From Flavobacterium frigoris (GTDB taxonomy: Bacteria; Bacteroidota; Bacteroidia; Flavobacteriales; Flavobacteriaceae), in assembly GCF_900111075.1 (NCBI RefSeq), contig NZ_FOFZ01000008.1, forward strand, positions 1 to 64,000: DNA of 64,000 bases, in the 5' to 3' direction. The translations under genes were made by a program, and so were the position numbers. Every line of letters starts with the position of its first letter. Position 1 is the stretch's first letter. The notes under the pieces are model-generated. The model worked only from the letters and a program-made list of their open reading frames with translations. It searched no databases and had not been told where the DNA came from. Positions 45,904 to 54,108 of the stretch are shown one piece after another.

Positions 45904-45976
45904 CCGTCCCGCTTTCCGTTGCAATCTTTTCCTTTTTGAAAAAAAGTAAAAGGATTTTCACTGCAATCGGGGCTAA
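45904..45976. repeat. dispersed palindromic repeat, copy 3
   Basis: CCCGCTTTCCGTTGCAATC-TTTTCCTTTTTGAAAAAAAGTAAAA-GGATTTTCACTGCAATCGGGGCTA; inverted relative to copy 1 and with the AT hairpin in the centre. Lies in the argG-argC gap. Confidence 0.65.
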
Positions 45977-46107
45977 TAAGGAAGTTTCGTTTTACACAGA
46001 AACTTTTTACAATCTGTTTATACCATTACGCAATTAAGTTTCATTCAACTTAATTTTCCTTAATTCCTTAATGGTTTAAACAAAAAATGTTTTAAAAAAT
46101 AGATATT

Positions 46108-47085
46108 ATGATTAATGTTGGAATAATAGGAGGTTCAGGATATACGGCAGGAGAATTAATTAGAATTCTAATGTTTCACCCTAAAGCAAAACTTGATTTT
46201 GTTTACAGCACTACAAATGCAGGTAAACCTTTATCAGTGGCGCACCATGATTTGATGGGTGATATTGAAATGAATTTTACTGATACGGTAAACCCGAATG
46301 TCAATGTAGTTTTCTTGTGTCTGGGTCATGGAAAATCGATTCAGTTTTTAGAACAAAATCAATTTGCCAGCCATACTAAAATCATCGATTTAGGAAATGA
46401 TTTCAGATTGACAAAAGACAACCAATTTGAAGGAAAATCATTTGTTTACGGTTTGCCTGAACTGAATAAAGCCAATATTAAAAACGCCAACTATATCGCA
46501 AATCCAGGTTGTTTTGCTACGGCTATCCAATTGGCTTTATTACCGCTTGCAGCTGACGGACTATTAAATAACGATGTGCATATCAATGCTACAACGGGAA
46601 GTACTGGCGCAGGAGTTAGCCCATCAGAAACTACACATTTCAGTTGGAGATCAAATAATATGTCGCATTACAAAGCATTCGATCATCAGCATTTAGGTGA
46701 GATTAACCAAGGTGTGAATCAATTACAAGCTGATTATACAAACGAATTGATTTTCGTGCCTAACAGAGGAGATTTTGCAAGAGGAATTTTTGCTACGCTT
46801 TATACTACTGTAGAAGAAAGTTTAGAAGATCTGGTTGCGAAATATGAAGCTTTTTATAAAGACCAACCTTTCGTAACCGTTACCAATACAAACATCAATC
46901 TGAAACAAGTAGTACAAACGAATAAGTGCATCATTAGTTTAATGAAAAAAGGAAACCGGGTACTAATTACTTCAATAATTGATAATTTAGTAAAAGGCGC
47001 ATCAGGACAAGCCATCCAAAACATGAATTTAATGTTTGGATTAGAAGAATCTACAGGATTGCACTTGAAACCAAGCGGATTCTAA
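46108..47085 (+). CDS. argC: N-acyl-gamma-glutamyl-phosphate reductase
   Basis: A 325-residue ArgC reducing N-acyl-glutamyl phosphate to the semialdehyde. The NADPH motif is VGIIGGSGYTAGELIRIL, the active site Cys is in YIANPGCFATAIQLALLPL, and later landmarks are TTGSTGAGVSPSETTHFSWR and FVPNRGDFARGIFATLYT. Normal length for the type. Acetyl or succinyl substrate cannot be told from sequence. 70 bp precede argD. Confidence 0.95.
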   Translation: MINVGIIGGSGYTAGELIRILMFHPKAKLDFVYSTTNAGKPLSVAHHDLMGDIEMNFTDTVNPNVNVVFLCLGHGKSIQFLEQNQFASHTKIIDLGNDFRLTKDNQFEGKSFVYGLPELNKANIKNANYIANPGCFATAIQLALLPLAADGLLNNDVHINATTGSTGAGVSPSETTHFSWRSNNMSHYKAFDHQHLGEINQGVNQLQADYTNELIFVPNRGDFARGIFATLYTTVEESLEDLVAKYEAFYKDQPFVTVTNTNINLKQVVQTNKCIISLMKKGNRVLITSIIDNLVKGASGQAIQNMNLMFGLEESTGLHLKPSGF

Positions 47086-47155
47086 AAATTTGTTTCAAGT
47101 TTCAGGTTAACACGACCTTGAAATTTCAAACCTTAAACTTTTATACACACACACA

Positions 47156-48292
47156 ATGAACTTATTTGACGTTTACCCATTATACCCTATCACTCCAGTA
47201 AAAGCATTAGATTGTATTATTACAGATGATAAAGGAATCGAATATTTAGATTTATACTCTGGTCACGGAGTAATTTCTATAGGACACACACAACCATATT
47301 ATGTAGCCAAAGTAAAGGCCCAACTGGATAATTTGAGTTTTTACTCGAATGCAATTCAGAATCCGTTGCAAGTGGAGCTGGCAGATAAACTAGGAAAACT
47401 TTCGGGTTATACAGATTACAGTTTGTTTTTATGCAGTTCTGGGGCTGAGGCCAATGAAAACGCTTTAAAAATGGCTTCTTTTCATACCAATAAATCCAGA
47501 GTAGTCTCTTTTCACAATGCTTTTCATGGGCGTACTTCTGCAGCGGTAGCAACAACCGATAATAAAAAGATTGTTGCACCTATTAACGCACAACAAATAG
47601 TTACATTCTTGCCTTTGAACGAAATTGATTTGGTGGAAGCCGAATTGATAAAAGGAGATGTCGCTTGTGTAATCATTGAGCCTATTCAAGGTGTAGGTGG
47701 TTTAGACCAAGGAACGACCGTGTTTTTTCAAGCTTTAGAAAAAGTGTGTAAGGAGAATGATGTTGTTTTAATTTTGGATGAAGTACAATCTGGTTTTGGA
47801 AGAAGCGGGAAGTTCTTTGCACATCAATTTCATGACATCAAACCTGATATTATATGTATGGCAAAAGGAATGGGTAACGGCTTTCCAATCGGTGGAATTC
47901 TAATTGCTCCTCATTTTCAAGCGAGTTACGGTTTACTAGGAACTACTTTTGGTGGAAGTCATTTGGCCTGTGCCGCAAGTATTGCCGTTTTAGAGGTAAT
48001 CGAAAGCCAGAATTTGATGGAAAACGCAAAAAAAGTAGAAGCCTATTTTATGCAAGCAATAAAAGTGATTCCTGAAATTATCAAAGTCAAAGGAAGAGGA
48101 TTAATGTTAGGAGTTGAATTTGATTTTGACGTAAGCGCTTTGAGAAAAAAGATGATAATCGAAAAACACATTTTCACTGGTGGAGCTAATAATAAAAACC
48201 TATTAAGAATTCTTCCTCCTTTAACAATTACAACAGCCGCAATTGATACTTTTATTGTGGCTTTGCAAGAATCATTAGTGGAACTAAAATAA
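47156..48292 (+). CDS. argD: acylornithine aminotransferase (class III)
   Basis: A 378-residue PLP-dependent class III aminotransferase. Motifs are LDLYSGHGVISIGHTQP, SLFLCSSGAEANENALKMA, FHNAFHGRTSAAVATT, the PLP-Asp region LILDEVQSGFGRSGK and the Schiff-base Lys in ICMAKGMGNGFPIGGIL. Its place between argC and proA supports acylornithine aminotransferase, converting the semialdehyde to N-acyl-ornithine. Ornithine-oxo-acid aminotransferases are similar, but context favours ArgD. 5 bp precede proA. Confidence 0.92.
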   Translation: MNLFDVYPLYPITPVKALDCIITDDKGIEYLDLYSGHGVISIGHTQPYYVAKVKAQLDNLSFYSNAIQNPLQVELADKLGKLSGYTDYSLFLCSSGAEANENALKMASFHTNKSRVVSFHNAFHGRTSAAVATTDNKKIVAPINAQQIVTFLPLNEIDLVEAELIKGDVACVIIEPIQGVGGLDQGTTVFFQALEKVCKENDVVLILDEVQSGFGRSGKFFAHQFHDIKPDIICMAKGMGNGFPIGGILIAPHFQASYGLLGTTFGGSHLACAASIAVLEVIESQNLMENAKKVEAYFMQAIKVIPEIIKVKGRGLMLGVEFDFDVSALRKKMIIEKHIFTGGANNKNLLRILPPLTITTAAIDTFIVALQESLVELK

Positions 48293-48297
48293 TAATC

Positions 48298-49494
48298 ATG
48301 AGTCAAATTTTACCAATAGACAAAAGAAATGCCGTTTTAAGTCGAATGGCTGTGCTTCTCGAACAAGAAAGAACAGCTATAAAAACCACAAACCAGCAAG
48401 ATCTTGCCAACTATTCTGGTGATGATTTGGCTATGGAGAAACGCTTGCTCGTTGATGATGCTAAAATTGACGGAATGATTCTTTCTTTACAACAACTAGC
48501 CAGCCAAGAAGATCCTGTGGGGCAAGTGCGTTTTAATTTTACGCATGATAATGGTTTAAAAATCAGTAATAAAACAGCTGCTTTTGGAACTATTTTAATC
48601 ATTTATGAATCAAGACCAGATGTTACTGTTGAAGCGGGCGGAATAGCATTCAAATCAGGAAATAAGATTTTGCTTAAAGGCGGAAAAGAATCACTACTTT
48701 CTAATTTAAAAATTGTCAGTCTTTGGCATCAAGCCTTAACAGATAATAATGTTGCTACTTCTTGGGTCGAATATTTGAATTATGACCGAACAGAAACGCA
48801 AGTATTTCTTGAAAAGCCAACACAAAAAGTCGATTTAATTGTTCCTCGTGGTGGTGAAAACCTAATTAATTTTGTTAAGAAACACGCTACTTGCCCAGTA
48901 ATTGTAAGTGGTAGAGGAAATAATTTTGTGTATGTAAATGCTGAAGCGGATATTGAAAAAGCTATTGCTATTATCATCAACGGAAAGACATCAAACATCT
49001 CTGTTTGTAATGCTTTAGACAAAGTACTTATTGATACAAATTTACCAAATTGGGAAATTTTTGCCAAGCAAATTATCAGAGAGCTTCAACTATTTAATGT
49101 TACGGTACTAGGAGATGATACTGTTGCAAAAGCGACCGGAGTACAAGAAATTGAATCTGATTTGATTTGGTATGAGGAGTTCTTAGATTACAAAATCGTC
49201 ATTGGAGTTACCAATTCTGATCAAGAAGCAATTAAAAAAATAAACAAATATTGTGGCGGACATTCGGCTTCTATCATCACGAAAAATGATGCTGTAGCGC
49301 AGGAATTCATGGAAAACGTAGATACGGCAGCAGTGTATCATAATGCATCAACTCGGTTTACTGATGGCGGTCAATTGGGTCTTGGTGGTGAACTTGCCAT
49401 CAGTACTGATAAATTGCATCAAAGAGGACCAATAGGATTGCAGCACCTAGTTACCAATAAATGGTATATTTACGGGGAAGGACAGATTAGGTAG
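48298..49494 (+). CDS. proA: glutamate-5-semialdehyde dehydrogenase (gamma-glutamyl phosphate reductase)
   Basis: A 398-residue ProA for proline synthesis. The N-terminal NADPH part includes GTILIIYESRPDVTVEAGGI and KSGNKILLKGGKES, the active-site Cys lies in KTSNISVCNALDKVLI, and the end is FTDGGQLGLGGELAISTDKLHQRGPIGL. Starts 5 bp after argD, so the two are co-transcribed. Having proA-proB inside an arginine cluster couples proline and arginine synthesis from glutamate. Confidence 0.95.
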   Translation: MSQILPIDKRNAVLSRMAVLLEQERTAIKTTNQQDLANYSGDDLAMEKRLLVDDAKIDGMILSLQQLASQEDPVGQVRFNFTHDNGLKISNKTAAFGTILIIYESRPDVTVEAGGIAFKSGNKILLKGGKESLLSNLKIVSLWHQALTDNNVATSWVEYLNYDRTETQVFLEKPTQKVDLIVPRGGENLINFVKKHATCPVIVSGRGNNFVYVNAEADIEKAIAIIINGKTSNISVCNALDKVLIDTNLPNWEIFAKQIIRELQLFNVTVLGDDTVAKATGVQEIESDLIWYEEFLDYKIVIGVTNSDQEAIKKINKYCGGHSASIITKNDAVAQEFMENVDTAAVYHNASTRFTDGGQLGLGGELAISTDKLHQRGPIGLQHLVTNKWYIYGEGQIR

Positions 49495-49693
49495 TTTGCA
49501 GTAATCAGTGTTCAGTATTTAGTTTAGTGTTCAGTAATCAGTCTAAGAAAATAGTAATTGGAAATAAGGAAAAAATACTAACACAAAGCTTTGCGAACTT
49601 TGCGTTTTTGTAGATAAAAAAGGATAAAAGAATCTTTGAGCCCTTTGCGGTTAAAAGAAAACACATAGAAACCTATTTGGTTAAATAAAAATC

Positions 49694-50455
49694 ATGGCTA
49701 AAAAAAGAATATTACTAAAAATAGGTACAAATACACTAACCAGAGAAACCAATCATATTTCGAGAGGAAAGATTGAGGATATTGGAATGCAAATAGCCGC
49801 TTTAAACGAAGAATACGAATTTATCATTGTAAGTTCAGGTGCTATCGCTGCAGCAAAACAGTTTGTAAAACTGGAAAGTAAAGGCAAAGAAATAGTAGTT
49901 AAACAAGCTTTGGCTTCTATTGGACAACCTCATTTAATGCGGATCTTCCATGAGAACTTCAGTGATTTAGGATTGCTTACTTCGCAGTGTCTACTCTCCT
50001 ATTCCGACTTTGAAAAAGACCAATCAAAAGTCAATATTGTCAATACAATCAATGTATTAGTCGAGAACAATTACATTCCGATTATTAATGAAAATGATAC
50101 CGTAGCCACAGATGAAATTCAGTTTGGTGACAACGATAAATTAGCCGCTCTAGCTGCCGTTTTATTAAAAGTGGATATACTAATTATCGCAACTAATACA
50201 AATGGAATTTACACTAAATCATCTATACACGATACAGTACCTGAAACCATTACTTTAGTTACAGACTTACAAGGTCTTGAAAAAGAAGTAGGTGATGACA
50301 AATCATCGCAAGGAACTGGTGGAATGCAATCTAAAATCGAAGCGGCGGCCATTGCTAAAGCAGCCAATATCGAGACTTGGATTGTAAATGGTTTAAATGA
50401 TAATTTCATTTTGAATGCGATAAACAACAGCATTCCGTTTACAAAGATCGTGTAA
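49694..50455 (+). CDS. proB: glutamate 5-kinase, short form without PUA domain
   Basis: A 253-residue amino-acid-kinase-fold ProB that phosphorylates glutamate. Motifs are RILLKIGTNTLTRE, FIIVSSGAIAAA, PIINENDTVATDEIQFGDNDKLAALAAVLL and SSQGTGGMQSKIEAAAIA. The E. coli enzyme is 367 residues with a C-terminal PUA domain, which is absent here; feedback regulation by proline may differ but the catalytic domain is complete. The 199 bp before it contain common flavobacterial repeat-like TTCAGTAATCAGT and TTTGCGAACTTTGCG tracts. It is followed by the inserted GxxExxY unit. Confidence 0.93.
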   Translation: MAKKRILLKIGTNTLTRETNHISRGKIEDIGMQIAALNEEYEFIIVSSGAIAAAKQFVKLESKGKEIVVKQALASIGQPHLMRIFHENFSDLGLLTSQCLLSYSDFEKDQSKVNIVNTINVLVENNYIPIINENDTVATDEIQFGDNDKLAALAAVLLKVDILIIATNTNGIYTKSSIHDTVPETITLVTDLQGLEKEVGDDKSSQGTGGMQSKIEAAAIAKAANIETWIVNGLNDNFILNAINNSIPFTKIV

Positions 50456-50470
50456 CGAAAAATGGTACGC

Positions 50471-50518
50471 GGATAACGTGGATTCGCTACAGCGAAAACA
50501 CTGATAAAAACAGATTTT
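50471..50518. repeat. left inverted repeat of the GxxExxY unit
   Basis: Contains GGATTCGCTACAGCGAAAACAC, then TGATAAAAACAGATTTT. It matches the reverse complement of 50952-51000 over about 48 bp with few differences. Confidence 0.8.
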
Positions 50519-50523
50519 AAAAT

Positions 50524-50906
50524 ATGGAATTACTACATCAAAGATTAACAGATGCTATTGTTAAAACTTTCTACGAAGTTTATAGCGAATTAGGATATGG
50601 ATTTTTGGAAAAAGTGTATCAAAATTCAATGTATTTAGAATTGAAAAATAAAGGATATCAAGTTGAAGCTCAAAAGAAAATCAAAGTTTACTACAAAGGA
50701 CTGAAGTTGGTGAATATTATGCTGATTTAATAGTAGAGAAATTAATTATTCTTGAATTAAAAGCAGTAGATTATATTGTTAAAGATTTTGAAAACCAAAT
50801 TTTGAATTACTTAAGAAGCACAGATTGCGAAGTAGGTTTGCTTCTCAATTTTGGCAAAAAATCAGAGTTTAAAAGAAAAATATTTAAAAACAATAGAAAA
50901 AAATAA
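50524..50906 (+). pseudogene. frameshifted GxxExxY protein (PD-(D/E)xK-like)
   Basis: The first 68 codons (50524-50730) start MELLHQRLTDAIVKTFYEVY and carry the name-giving motif GFLEKVY. Near 50701 one base is missing: after GGA the expected frame continues CT-GAA-GTT-GGT-GAA, giving EVGEYYADLIVEKLIILELK ... NYLRSTDCEVGLLLNF and ending at a TAA at 50904-50906. Joined, it is a normal protein of about 127 residues with D...ELK nuclease-like residues. The family (PF13366) is of unknown function. Two inverted repeats tightly bracket the gene. The break could be real or a sequencing error. Confidence 0.85.
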
Positions 50907-50951
50907 ATCTGCGCCTTGAGTAGCGCAAAAGAAAAACATAAAGCATTTAAA

Positions 50952-51000
50952 AAAATCTGCTCTTATCCGTGTCTTCGCGATAGCGAATCCGTTTAATCAG
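50952..51000. repeat. right inverted repeat of the GxxExxY unit
   Basis: AAAATCTGCTCTTATCCGTGTCTTCGCGATAGCGAATCC and following bases pair with the left arm at 50471-50518. It ends 19 bp before the transcarbamylase start. Confidence 0.8.
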
Positions 51001-51018
51001 TGTCTAATAAAACCTATT

Positions 51019-51966
51019 ATGAATTACACTTCAATAAAAGATATCGACTCACTCTCTAAATGGGTAAAGTCGGCAATTAAAATTAAGAGCCAACCGCTTA
51101 AAAATAAAAAACTAGGAAAGAACAAAACTTTAGGGATGTTGTTTTTTAATCCAAGTTTAAGAACACGATTAAGTACACAAAAAGCGGCTCTAAATTTAGG
51201 TATGAATGTCATGGTCATGAATTTCACAAATGAAGGTTGGACACTGGAATTTGAAGATGGAGCTGTCATGAATCAGGGCGCTTCTGAACATATAAAAGAA
51301 GCTGCAGAAGTAGTGTCTCAATATTGTGATATCATCGCTATTAGAGCTTTTGCTGGATTGGTAGACAAAGAAAAAGACAATGCCGAAACCGTAATGGCTG
51401 GATTTTTAAAATATGCCACTGTGCCTATCGTTAATATGGAAGCCGCAACAGGACATCCTTTGCAGTCTCTTGCTGATGCGATTACCATGGAAGAATTCAA
51501 AACAGCACACAGACCAAAGGTAGTTTTATCTTGGGCACCACACCCTAAAGCTTTACCTCAGGCTGTAGCCAATTCCTTTGTGGAAATGATGCAGTTGCAA
51601 GATGCAGACTTTGTCATTACGCATCCTGAAGGCTACGAATTGAATCCAGAAATTACAAAAGATTCGAAGATTGAATACGATCAAAATAAAGCATTTGAAA
51701 ATGCCGATTTCATCTATACTAAAAACTGGAGTAGCTATAAAGACTATGGAAAAATCACTAATAGTGATCCAGATTGGACAGTAACAGCAGATAAAATGAA
51801 ACTGACTAATAAAGCCAAGTTCATGCACTGTTTACCAGTTAGACGTAATGTAATTGTTACCGATGAAGTACTAGACAGCGAAAATTCAATTGTAATTGAA
51901 CAGGCCAACAATAGAACCTATGCCGTACAATTAGTGTTGCAAAAAATATTAAAAAATGGGCAATAA
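51019..51966 (+). CDS. argF: N-acylornithine (acetyl/succinyl) transcarbamylase
   Basis: A 315-residue transcarbamylase of the N-acyl type, converting N-acyl-ornithine and carbamoyl phosphate to N-acyl-citrulline. The carbamoyl-phosphate motif is FNPSLRTRLSTQ (the N-acyl type has SLRTR, not STRTR). The 80s loop is FEDGAVMNQGASEHIKEA, then AATGHPLQSLADAITMEEFK, SWAPHPKALPQAVANSF and MHCLPVRRNVIVTDEV. In the Bacteroides fragilis enzyme a Pro and in the Xanthomonas enzyme a Glu here decides succinyl against acetyl; my by-eye alignment puts Ser89 at that place, so the acyl group stays open. It overlaps argB by 11 bp. Confidence 0.93.
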   Translation: MNYTSIKDIDSLSKWVKSAIKIKSQPLKNKKLGKNKTLGMLFFNPSLRTRLSTQKAALNLGMNVMVMNFTNEGWTLEFEDGAVMNQGASEHIKEAAEVVSQYCDIIAIRAFAGLVDKEKDNAETVMAGFLKYATVPIVNMEAATGHPLQSLADAITMEEFKTAHRPKVVLSWAPHPKALPQAVANSFVEMMQLQDADFVITHPEGYELNPEITKDSKIEYDQNKAFENADFIYTKNWSSYKDYGKITNSDPDWTVTADKMKLTNKAKFMHCLPVRRNVIVTDEVLDSENSIVIEQANNRTYAVQLVLQKILKNGQ

Positions 51967-52741
51967 AAAATCCGTTATAGTAATAAAAATTGGTGGAAAC
52001 ATTATTGATGATCCCAAAGAGCTACAACAGTTTCTAACTTATTTCTCCAAAATTGAAGGCTATAAAATACTTGTTCATGGCGGGGGAAAGTCAGCGACAA
52101 AAATGGCTCAAAGCATTGGTTTAGTTCCACAAATGATTGACGGACGTCGTATCACTGATGCGCCTATGCTTGATGTGGTAGTAATGATTTATGCTGGGCA
52201 AATCAATAAAAACATTGTAGCTCAATTACAAGCACATAATACTAATGCGATGGGATTTTCTGGAGCGGATGGAAATTTAATTCAGTCTGACAAAAGGAAC
52301 CATCCCACCATCGATTACGGCTTTGTAGGCGATGTGAAATCAGTGAATACGCCCCTACTAGAAACTTTACTTTCTAGCAGAATAGTTCCTGTTTTTTGTG
52401 CGATAACCCATGATAAAAATGGGCAGTTATTAAATACAAATGCGGATACTATTGCAAGTGAATTAGCCATTGCCTTGTCAGAAGTATTTGAGGTGACTTT
52501 GAATTATTGTTTTGAAAAACCAGGCGTTTTATTCGATTCAGAAGATAATTCCTCTGTAATTTTAAATATGAATGCCGAATTATATTCGAAATTAAAAGTA
52601 GAAAAAGCCATTCATTCAGGAATGATTCCAAAACTAGATAATTGCTTCAATAGCTTGTCTAAAGGAGTTCAAAAAATACGAATTGGCCACCATAGCATGT
52701 TACAAAACGACGATACTATTTGTACAACAATACAACTATAA
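51956..52741 (+). CDS. argB: N-acylglutamate kinase
   Basis: A 261-residue amino-acid kinase phosphorylating N-acyl-glutamate. Motifs are VIKIGGNIIDDPKELQQF, LVHGGGKSATKMAQSIGL, MIDGRRITDAPMLDVVVM and a C-terminal IHSGMIPKLDNCFNSLSKGV. It lacks the N-terminal helix linked to arginine inhibition in hexameric enzymes, suggesting the dimeric arginine-insensitive type (inference). The start overlaps the end of the transcarbamylase gene by 11 bp, indicating translational coupling. Confidence 0.93.
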   Translation: MGNKKSVIVIKIGGNIIDDPKELQQFLTYFSKIEGYKILVHGGGKSATKMAQSIGLVPQMIDGRRITDAPMLDVVVMIYAGQINKNIVAQLQAHNTNAMGFSGADGNLIQSDKRNHPTIDYGFVGDVKSVNTPLLETLLSSRIVPVFCAITHDKNGQLLNTNADTIASELAIALSEVFEVTLNYCFEKPGVLFDSEDNSSVILNMNAELYSKLKVEKAIHSGMIPKLDNCFNSLSKGVQKIRIGHHSMLQNDDTICTTIQL

Positions 52742-52859
52742 AATGTCCGCACCCAGCCCTCTCCAAAGGAGAAGGTGTAGCAACGGATATTGTTTATCGC
52801 ATATCTAATAAAAAATAAAATTTGCGCCTTTGCGCCTTTGTGGCAAAAACAAAAATAAA
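52742..52859. other. argB-argE gap with small repeats
   Basis: Contains CCCTCTCCAAAGGAGAAGG (a small hairpin repeat) and a TTTGCGCCTTTGCGCCTTTG tract. The latter resembles -7 elements and starts a false TTG extension of argE at 52830. Confidence 0.5.
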
Positions 52860-53936
52860 ATGAAAAACATCGAAATCCTTACACAAGAAGCTATTTCCCT
52901 TTTAGAAGCACTAATTGAGACTCCTTCCTTTTCAAGTGAAGAAGATAAGACCGCTTTACTAATTGAAAACTGGTTCAATTTAAACGATATCCCTTTCAAA
53001 AGAGAAAACAATAATGTTTGGGCTTACAACATGCATTTTGACGCCGCTAAACCTACCCTACTTTTAAATTCACACCACGATACTGTAAGACCCAACCAAG
53101 CCTACACAAACGATCCGTTTAAGGCGATTGTAAAAGACGGGAAATTGTTCGGATTGGGGAGTAATGATGCAGGAGGTTGTTTGGTTTCTTTGTTGGCTAC
53201 TTTTGTTCATTTTTATGCTAAAGAAAATTTGCCTTATAATATTGTAATTGTTGGTTCTGCCGAAGAAGAAAGCAGCGGTAAAAAAGGCTTAAATAGTGTC
53301 CTACAACATTTACCGGAACTAGAATGTGCTATTGTAGGAGAACCTACTTTAATGCAATTGGCAATAGCCGAAAAAGGATTATTAGTTCTTGACGTAAAGA
53401 TAAAAGGAACGCCAAGTCACGCCGCACATCAAAATGACGATAATGCCATTTACAAAACGATTCCAGTTATGGAATGGTTTAAAAACTATACTTTCGACGA
53501 AATATCAGAGCAATTAGGCCCTGTAAAAATGACCGTTACCCAAATCAATGCCGGAAAACAACACAACGTCGTGCCGTCAGAATGTGATTTGGTTATCGAT
53601 ATCCGTGTCAACGACTGTTATACGAATCATGAAATTTTACAAATCGTAAAAGATAATGTCAATGCCGAAGTTACTCCCCGATCTATGAATTTAAGTTCGT
53701 CTTCTATTCCAGAATCGCACGGATTAGTGCAAGCCGGAATTGCTTTAGGTCGCACGACTTATGGCTCTCCTACTCTTTCTGACCAATCGGTTTTGAGCTG
53801 TAAATCATTGAAATTAGGCCCTGGAGATACGCTGCGATCACACTCTGCAGATGAATTTATATATGTGAACGAAATCGAAGAAGGAATCCAATTGTATATT
53901 AAAATACTGGGGGATTTCTTTAAGAAAATAGAATAA
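52860..53936 (+). CDS. argE: M20 deacylase, N-acyl-citrulline/ornithine type (ArgE-like)
   Basis: A protein of about 358 residues of the M20 metallopeptidase family, starting MKNIEILTQEAISLLEAL at 52860. M20 motifs are LLNSHHDTVRPNQ (first metal His, Asp), GSNDAGGCLVSL (bridging Asp), SAEEESSGKKGL (catalytic Glu) and a C-terminal LGPGDTLRSHSADEF. In an N-acyl pathway its job is to remove the acyl group from N-acyl-citrulline before ArgG. The dimerisation domain fills about 175-285. A downstream repeat (copy 4) separates it from argH. Confidence 0.9.
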   Translation: MKNIEILTQEAISLLEALIETPSFSSEEDKTALLIENWFNLNDIPFKRENNNVWAYNMHFDAAKPTLLLNSHHDTVRPNQAYTNDPFKAIVKDGKLFGLGSNDAGGCLVSLLATFVHFYAKENLPYNIVIVGSAEEESSGKKGLNSVLQHLPELECAIVGEPTLMQLAIAEKGLLVLDVKIKGTPSHAAHQNDDNAIYKTIPVMEWFKNYTFDEISEQLGPVKMTVTQINAGKQHNVVPSECDLVIDIRVNDCYTNHEILQIVKDNVNAEVTPRSMNLSSSSIPESHGLVQAGIALGRTTYGSPTLSDQSVLSCKSLKLGPGDTLRSHSADEFIYVNEIEEGIQLYIKILGDFFKKIE

Positions 53937-53940
53937 TTGG

Positions 53941-54020
53941 GAGCAATTTCCCGCTATCCGTTACAATCTTTTATTTTTTAGATAAAAAATAAAAGGATTT
54001 CCACTGCTATCAGGGCTAGC
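53941..54020. repeat. dispersed palindromic repeat, copy 4
   Basis: CCCGCTATCCGTTACAATC-TTTTATTTTTTAGATAAAAAATAAAA-GGATTTCCACTGCTATCAGGGCTA with a perfect AT hairpin in the centre; same orientation as copy 3. Confidence 0.68.
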
Positions 54021-54081
54021 ATTTTGCGGTAACAATAAGATTAATATATAAAACTTTGCGATGCTCTGGGTCACCTTCGAG

Positions 54082-54089
54082 TATCTTTG
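54082..54089 (+). promoter_or_regulatory. -7 element for argH
   Basis: TATCTTTG, 19 bp before the ATG at 54109; a TTG lies 23 bp further upstream (54056-54058). Suggests argH can be transcribed on its own besides read-through. It also argues against the longer frame starting at 54061. Confidence 0.5.
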
Positions 54090-54108
54090 CGAAACAAAAC
54101 ACACCACT

